Below, piece after piece: positions 59,650 through 64,000 of a DNA stretch of 64,000 nt. A program made the position numbers and the translations under genes. The notes below the pieces were generated by a model. The model had not been told where the DNA came from, searched no databases, and saw only the letters and a list, made by a program, of their open reading frames with translations. The DNA is from Pardosa pseudoannulata (taxonomy: Eukaryota > Arthropoda > Arachnida > Araneae > Lycosidae): positions 83,466,344 to 83,530,343 of the forward strand of contig CM063504.1 in the NCBI GenBank assembly GCA_032207245.1, written 5' to 3'. The first letter of the stretch is position 1, and every line of letters begins with the position of its first letter.

Positions 59650-60190
59650 TGTAACGTCACGGGATACTCGGATAGCGTGTGGGTCTCAAAGTGGTTATGA
59701 CACGACGTACAGCTTAAAAACTATACAACGTTTATTCTTGATTAAAATGGCGTATGTACAAATTTTCCAAATGGAAACCACAGAGCTCAGGCGGGCTGTT
59801 AAGGACCTAAAAGTTCCAGGTTCAAGGCTAACCTAAAAAAAAAACAATCAACAGGCAGGTACCGACAGATACCGTTGTACAGAGGTACAACTGGGTCTCC
59901 TTGAGTTCCACACAAAGCTGGAGAAAAGCTCTCCAAGAAAAACCAACCCCCACAAGTCGAACCTCTGTCCGTTTTCTTCTCCTGTGGACTCTCCGGCTAA
60001 AAACTCTCGCTGCCTGACGTTACCTTTTGCCTCTTCCCATTGGCTTTTTCTCTCCGCGTCGCTGTCACGGTAGCCTCTGATTGGCTTCTTCGATGGCGCC
60101 TCACTGTCTGACATTTCGTTGTTCCCTTCGTCCTTCCAATTCACATCTCAAGACGTGGTCGAAGCGACACCACTTTGTAGTGCAGTGTCA
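59650..60190 (-). mobile_element. Possible solo LTR inside the tandem array
   Basis: GC-richer than the surrounding array. On the minus strand it runs from TGACACTGCACTACAAAG (60190) to GTATCCCGTGACGTTACA (59650), i.e. TG...CA, with an AATAAACG polyadenylation-like signal near the 3' end (complement of CGTTTATT at ~59729). Flanks AAAAT / AAAAC agree at four of five bases. A 98-codon minus-strand frame (59848-60144) is unrecognised. It shares the GTAACG/CGTTACA end motif with LTR family L but not its body. Confidence 0.45.
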
Positions 60191-60228
60191 AAAACTCAGA
60201 CAGAGTGTCTCCCAGCCCTGGAATTTGA

Positions 60229-60449
60229 CCCTTTATCTACTGGCGGTACTTATAAGTACCAATCACCTTAACCATTTATGTACTGACGGTACTTTTAAGT
60301 CCCACTTTCATTAATTAGTTCTAACAAACTAAATTTCATACTGGGGAGATTTTTTACTTGTATATTTAATTTGTATATAATTATCAATGTGACAGCTAAA
60401 AAACAATATAAAGACATTTTCAGTATTTCATAATGTAGTAGATAAAGGG
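60229..60449. mobile_element. Short TTAA element (piggyBac-like MITE), 221 bp
   Basis: Left target TTGA (60225-60228, one change from TTAA), right TTAA (60450-60453). Ends CCCTTTATCTACTGGCG and, complementing the right end, CCCTTTATCTACTACAT: 13 bp perfect. Just inside the left end a second TTAA is followed by CCATTTATGTACTGACGG, a degenerate repeat of the end, as if two left ends sit ~43 bp apart. Confidence 0.75.
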
Positions 60450-60863
60450 TTAACAAAACCCCTTTGTGAAGCCAATGGGATGTATCGACTTCACAAAATA
60501 CAGCAAATATAAATAGCAATAAAATTTGCAAAGCAATATATATATATTTATGATATACTAATATACGAAAAATAATATTAATTATAAGTATTGCGTACTA
60601 GAATATTTAATGAGAAAATAAGTTAAGCATTTGTTAAAAAAGAATAACAGTTCAACTGAGTAGTGAAATAATTATTGTTTTTCTTACATTTAATTCCACT
60701 AATTTGTCATTTTTATCATTATCAATAGGATTATCAGATTGCACGGCTACATCAGATCCAATTTCAAGTCTCAATGATTGCTTTCAAGAATTGTCCCCAA
60801 CGAGAAACGCTATTACATATTGCTTGTAGAACAGAGAACAGATATACGCATCAAAGGGTTATA

Positions 60864-61247
60864 CAGTGGGTTCCGCTTAATGTGAACAGTTAAGGACACC
60901 TTGATTTTGATAACAATAACCGATTGATAACAATAAACGATATACAAAATTAGATAAATTTACCCCCCCCCCTTTAATTCACACGTACTACATTTCAAAA
61001 TAAAATGAAAAACTCACCTTATATTTATGTACTGTATATTATCCTTTAAGACATAAGAATTGTTTACATAATAAAAATAATTGATCAATTGTTGACTGTC
61101 TACAATTCTTTCTAAGAAGCTCATTGATAAATCGTTCGTAATCATAATGTTTTTTAAAGTCATCGGAGCGGTGTTGTACTCCACGTTTCAACACTTTCAA
61201 TGCAATTCAGAAGCTGAGAAATGTTTAACTGCGCTGACTCATATTTG
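60864..61247 (-). mobile_element. Tigger-like element, truncated copy
   Basis: Starts CAGTGGGTTCCGCTTAATG after TA. It matches 61452-61818 closely (TGATAACAATAACCG, TTCACACGTACTACATTTC, AATCGTTCGTAATCATAATG) and then stops at 61247, with unrelated sequence up to 61450. No right end. On the minus strand the segment about 61205-61085 reads DDFKKHYDYERFINELLRK, resembling the tail of pogo/Tigger transposases. Confidence 0.7.
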
Positions 61248-61451
61248 GAAAGCTTTGGGAAATGGATTGGAAGAATTCGTCGAGAAGAAGCAGAGGACAC
61301 TCCCTTAATTAAGGCACTTTATGGCTAGGAAAGTAGATTTGAAGGAATAATAATGGGAAAGAGGAGAATTGTTAAGAGATATTAAAGTGTAATAATTTTG
61401 ATATATTACATATATATACTTATAATGATAATAATAATAAGTTTAATAATA

Positions 61452-62329
61452 CAGTGAGCTTCGCTTAGTGTGATCAGTTTGGGGCACCGTGATTTTGATA
61501 ACAATAACCGATATACAAAATTAGATAAATTTACTCCCCCCTTTAATTCACACATACTGCATTTCAAATTAAAATGAAAAAACTCACCTTATATTTATGT
61601 ACTGTATATTATCCTTTAAGACATAAGAATTGCTTACATAATAAAAATAATTGATCAATTTTTGACTGTCTACAATTCTTTCTAAGAAGCTCATTGATAA
61701 ATCGTTCGTAATCATAATGTTTTTTAAAGTCATCGGAGCGGTGTTGTACTCCACGTTTCAACACTTTCAATGCAATTCAGAAGCTGAGAAATGTTTAACT
61801 GCGCTGACTCATATTTGGTAACCTGTCATAACGATTTAAAATTTCGATATTTAGTTTTAATGTTAAATCATTTCGCTTTCTGGCTTCCATATCGACAAAC
61901 TGCATGTAAGCGAGCAAGGCATAAAATGTGAATACGCTCCTTCTCAGTTCCGAATAGAATTTGTTGCCTTCTGCTTATCTGACAACTATTGACCACCAGC
62001 AGGGTGTGCGTATTTCTGAAAAATTCCAGGAACGTGTAAAACCCCACTCCTTTGTTTTTTCTCCTTTTCCCTAGGTGGAAGAGGGAGAATTCTCAGAAAT
62101 TAAAACAAGAACGAATAGAAAGAAAAGAATGGGTTCCTTCTGAATAAATGGTGAATATTCCTTGCCAGTTAAAATGAGGTTCGAAAACTGATGACATTAA
62201 TCGATGTAACGATCACATAAAGAGATAATTTTAACATACAAATGAATAGAGAAAATCGGGACCAAGTGATTTCGATAACAATAAGCGATTGATAACATTA
62301 ACCGCGATAACATTAAGCGGAGTCCACTA
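61452..62329 (-). mobile_element. Tigger-like element, longer copy with both ends
   Basis: The left end CAGTGAGCTTCGCTTAGTG follows TA (61450-61451). The right end, complemented, is TAGTGGACTCCGCTTAATG, with repeats of TTGATAACATTAACCG and GATAACAATAAGCG inside. The right target is altered. A minus-strand stretch around 61780-61640 gives HYDYERFINELLRKNCRQSK with a KID-type end, plausibly the C-terminus of a Tigger transposase, but frames upstream are broken; no DDE motif was found. 878 bp, non-autonomous. Confidence 0.72.
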
Positions 62330-62334
62330 CATAA

Positions 62335-62930
62335 TCAACAAGAATATAAAATTAGAAAAATATAGGAAAAACATGAATTCAGAATAAAAATAACTGTAAG
62401 ATTACACAGTATACAGGCATTTAAAATGAAAAATGAAGAGCAAAAGAACAATATTTAAAAAAATATTTATAAATTGATATAAAAAATTTTCAAAATAGAA
62501 TATATGTTTTGTAGAAGTATTGTACACGTTTTGCAGTAGACGTTACCTGCAAAAAGGCACACAGAAGCTGGTAAAATGTTTGGAATGATGGAAGGGTATT
62601 GAATTTACAGGGGTTTAAAGTATGAAAAATATCATATAACTGAGCAATATTAAAAAACAAATATAAAAAAAGCTATAACAATTTTAGACCAATATATAGG
62701 TTTTATGGGAAAGTAATATGATATGAAAAATATAATATAAAAGAACAATATTAAACAAGAAATATAAAATGATTTAAAAGGTTGCAGAACAGAATATATG
62801 TAGAAGAGAATATAAAATTCTACAGACATATTTCCGTGTATTTTGTTCATATTGAAAAATATTTAATTGCTATGAAAAAATTCAAAAATATTTCCCCTGC
62901 AATAAAAACTGACTTTTGAAAGGGTAGTTT
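62335..62930. other. AT-rich DNA with weak internal repetition
   Basis: Words such as AAAAGAACAATATTAAA and AATATAAAA recur loosely at 62440, 62640 and 62745. The stretch looks like a decayed tandem repeat related in style to that at 58.6 kb, but no clear unit can be drawn. Confidence 0.35.
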
Positions 62931-62934
62931 GTTT

Positions 62935-63905
62935 ATTTTATTATTTTAAGTATTAAAATATTTCGCAAGAAATATTTTTACAAATTTCGAAGATAAATTA
63001 ATTAAAAAGTTTTCTTTATTCACAAGTGATAAAAATATTTGAAAAGAGTTATTGCTTTGAGTGTTATATTACATTTTAAATATTCTTAAAGTTTTATGTA
63101 AAAATAAAAATAACTCTTTTTTTACTTAAAAGTGAAAAAGTTATTTGAAAAGGGCTGTCGCTTTGAATGTTACATCAAAGTTTAAATGCAACTAAATATT
63201 TAAATTCTATAGTTTTAAAAAATAAATTTAAATTATATTCTTAAAGTCTTATGTAAAAATAGATATAACTTTTTTTTAAGTAAAAGTGGAAAAGTTATTT
63301 GAAAAGACCTGTAACTTTGAATGTTGCATTCAAGTTTAAATACAACTAAAGATTTAAATTCTAAATTTTTAAAAAATAAATTTAAATAATATTCTTAAAG
63401 TTTTATGTAAAAATAGAAATAACTCTTTTTTTACGTAAAAGTGAAAAAGTTATTTGAAAAGTTCTGTCGCTTTGAACGTTGCATTAAAGTTTAAATACAA
63501 TTAAAGATTTAAATTCTAAATTTTTTTTAAAAAATTTAGAATTAGAAAAAATAGAAAAATTTAGAATAAATAATATTTTTAAAGTTTTATGTAAAAATAA
63601 AAATAACTCTTTTTTTTACTTAAAAGTGAAAAAGTTATTTGAAAAGGGCTGTCGCTTTGAACGTTGCATTAAAGTTTAAATACAACTAAAGATTTAAATT
63701 CTAAATTTTTTAAAAAAAATTTTAGAATTAGAAAAATTAGAAAAATTTAGAATAAATAATATTTAAAAGTTTTATGAAAAAATAGAAATAACTTTTTTTT
63801 TTACGTAAAAGTGGAAAAGTTTTTTGAAAAGGGCTGTCGCTTTGAATGTTGCATTAAAGTTTAAATACAACTAAAGATTTAAATTCTAAATTTTTAAAAA
63901 ATGAA
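62935..63905. repeat. Tandem repeat, ~155-200 bp unit, about five copies
   Basis: Units share AAAGTTTTATGTAAAAATA, AACTCTTTTTTTAC, AAAAGTGAAAAAGTTATTTG, GGGCTGTCGCTTTGAA and AAGTTTAAATACAACTAAAG. Starts at about 63087, 63240, 63395, 63575 and 63770, with a diverged unit from 62935. Units 4-5 are longer because of an inserted AGAATTAGAAAAATTAGAAA stretch. Confidence 0.94.
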
Positions 63906-64000
63906 TTTAGTTTTTTAGAATTATTCCTGTCTCTGCATAAGCGTAAACTTAATTTTAAAATGTACATGAATGGAAAAGTTCGGATTTTCCGCCTTTCAGA
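63906..64000. other. Window end, no feature recognised
   Basis: Short stretch of moderate composition beyond the array. Confidence 0.4.

Larger units (their letters stand above)
58640..60865 (+). repeat. Tandem repeat, ~500 bp unit, three copies, interrupted
   Basis: Units share CCATTAATAAGGAATTC-type sequence, ACAACAATTCGAGTGA, GAAATAATTATTGTTTCCTC, AATTTGTCATCATTTCTAAC and AATGATTGTTTTCAAGAAA. Anchors lie at about 58742, 59245 and, more diverged, 60655. Plus-strand frames of 70 and 93 codons recur in the first two units (58721-58933, 59224-59505), starting at MLDRIINKEF / MLYRTINKEF; unrecognised. Non-homologous sequence from about 59625 to 60535 splits unit 2 from unit 3. Confidence 0.85.

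Overview
This window looks like non-coding, repeat-dominated nuclear DNA from an animal, most likely an arthropod. The evidence is strong AT-richness, long (AT)n/(CA)n microsatellites, a tRNA-derived SINE present in about eight copies, Jockey-type and other non-LTR retrotransposon fragments, Tigger/pogo, hAT, piggyBac-like (TTAA) and Helitron-like elements, and no bacterial gene organisation. Species cannot be named from sequence alone; an arachnid or insect is a guess. I find no intact protein-coding gene, no rRNA, no CRISPR array and no convincing functional tRNA. The only recognisable protein homology is in decayed transposon fragments.

Layout. 0-10 kb: an isolated TATA-box/short-intron-like signal near 1.2 kb, a piggyBac-derived element with a transposase C-terminal remnant (2.7-3.3 kb), a 1-kb purine-rich minisatellite (4.8-5.8 kb), a tandem repeat (8.3-8.9 kb) and a hAT-like composite carrying a SINE. 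10-21 kb: a ~1.2-kb tandem duplication containing a TTAA element and a Tigger element (possibly an assembly artefact), several SINEs and TTAA elements, a four-copy ~360-380 bp tandem array with recurrent reading frames (16.5-18 kb), and a LINE 3' end. 21-30 kb: a near-perfect 26-bp hairpin, a tandem array holding a precisely delimited Helitron-like insertion, two more LINE ends, a Tigger element with a 22-bp inverted repeat, and a satellite that captured and co-amplified a LINE. 30-45 kb: GC-richer unique blocks, AAT repeats, a Jockey 3' end, microsatellites around a possible solo LTR, and two hAT elements with target-site duplications. 44-56 kb: two copies of a ~1-kb solo LTR in opposite orientation, a large foldback element and a seven-unit tandem repeat. 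56-64 kb: microsatellites, a second copy of a TTAA element, a satellite interrupted by a possible LTR and a TTAA element, a pair of Tigger-like elements and a terminal tandem array.

No genes work together here in the sense of an operon or pathway. The window records serial insertion, nesting and local amplification. Most useful are insertions whose empty site or target duplication can be read directly: Helitron at 22704-23358, SINEs at 13.5, 21.3 and 38.5 kb, hAT at 41131-41627, Tigger at 25192-25843 and piggyBac-like at 2696-3335. The element calls rest on termini, target duplications and internal homology read by eye; no database search was possible.
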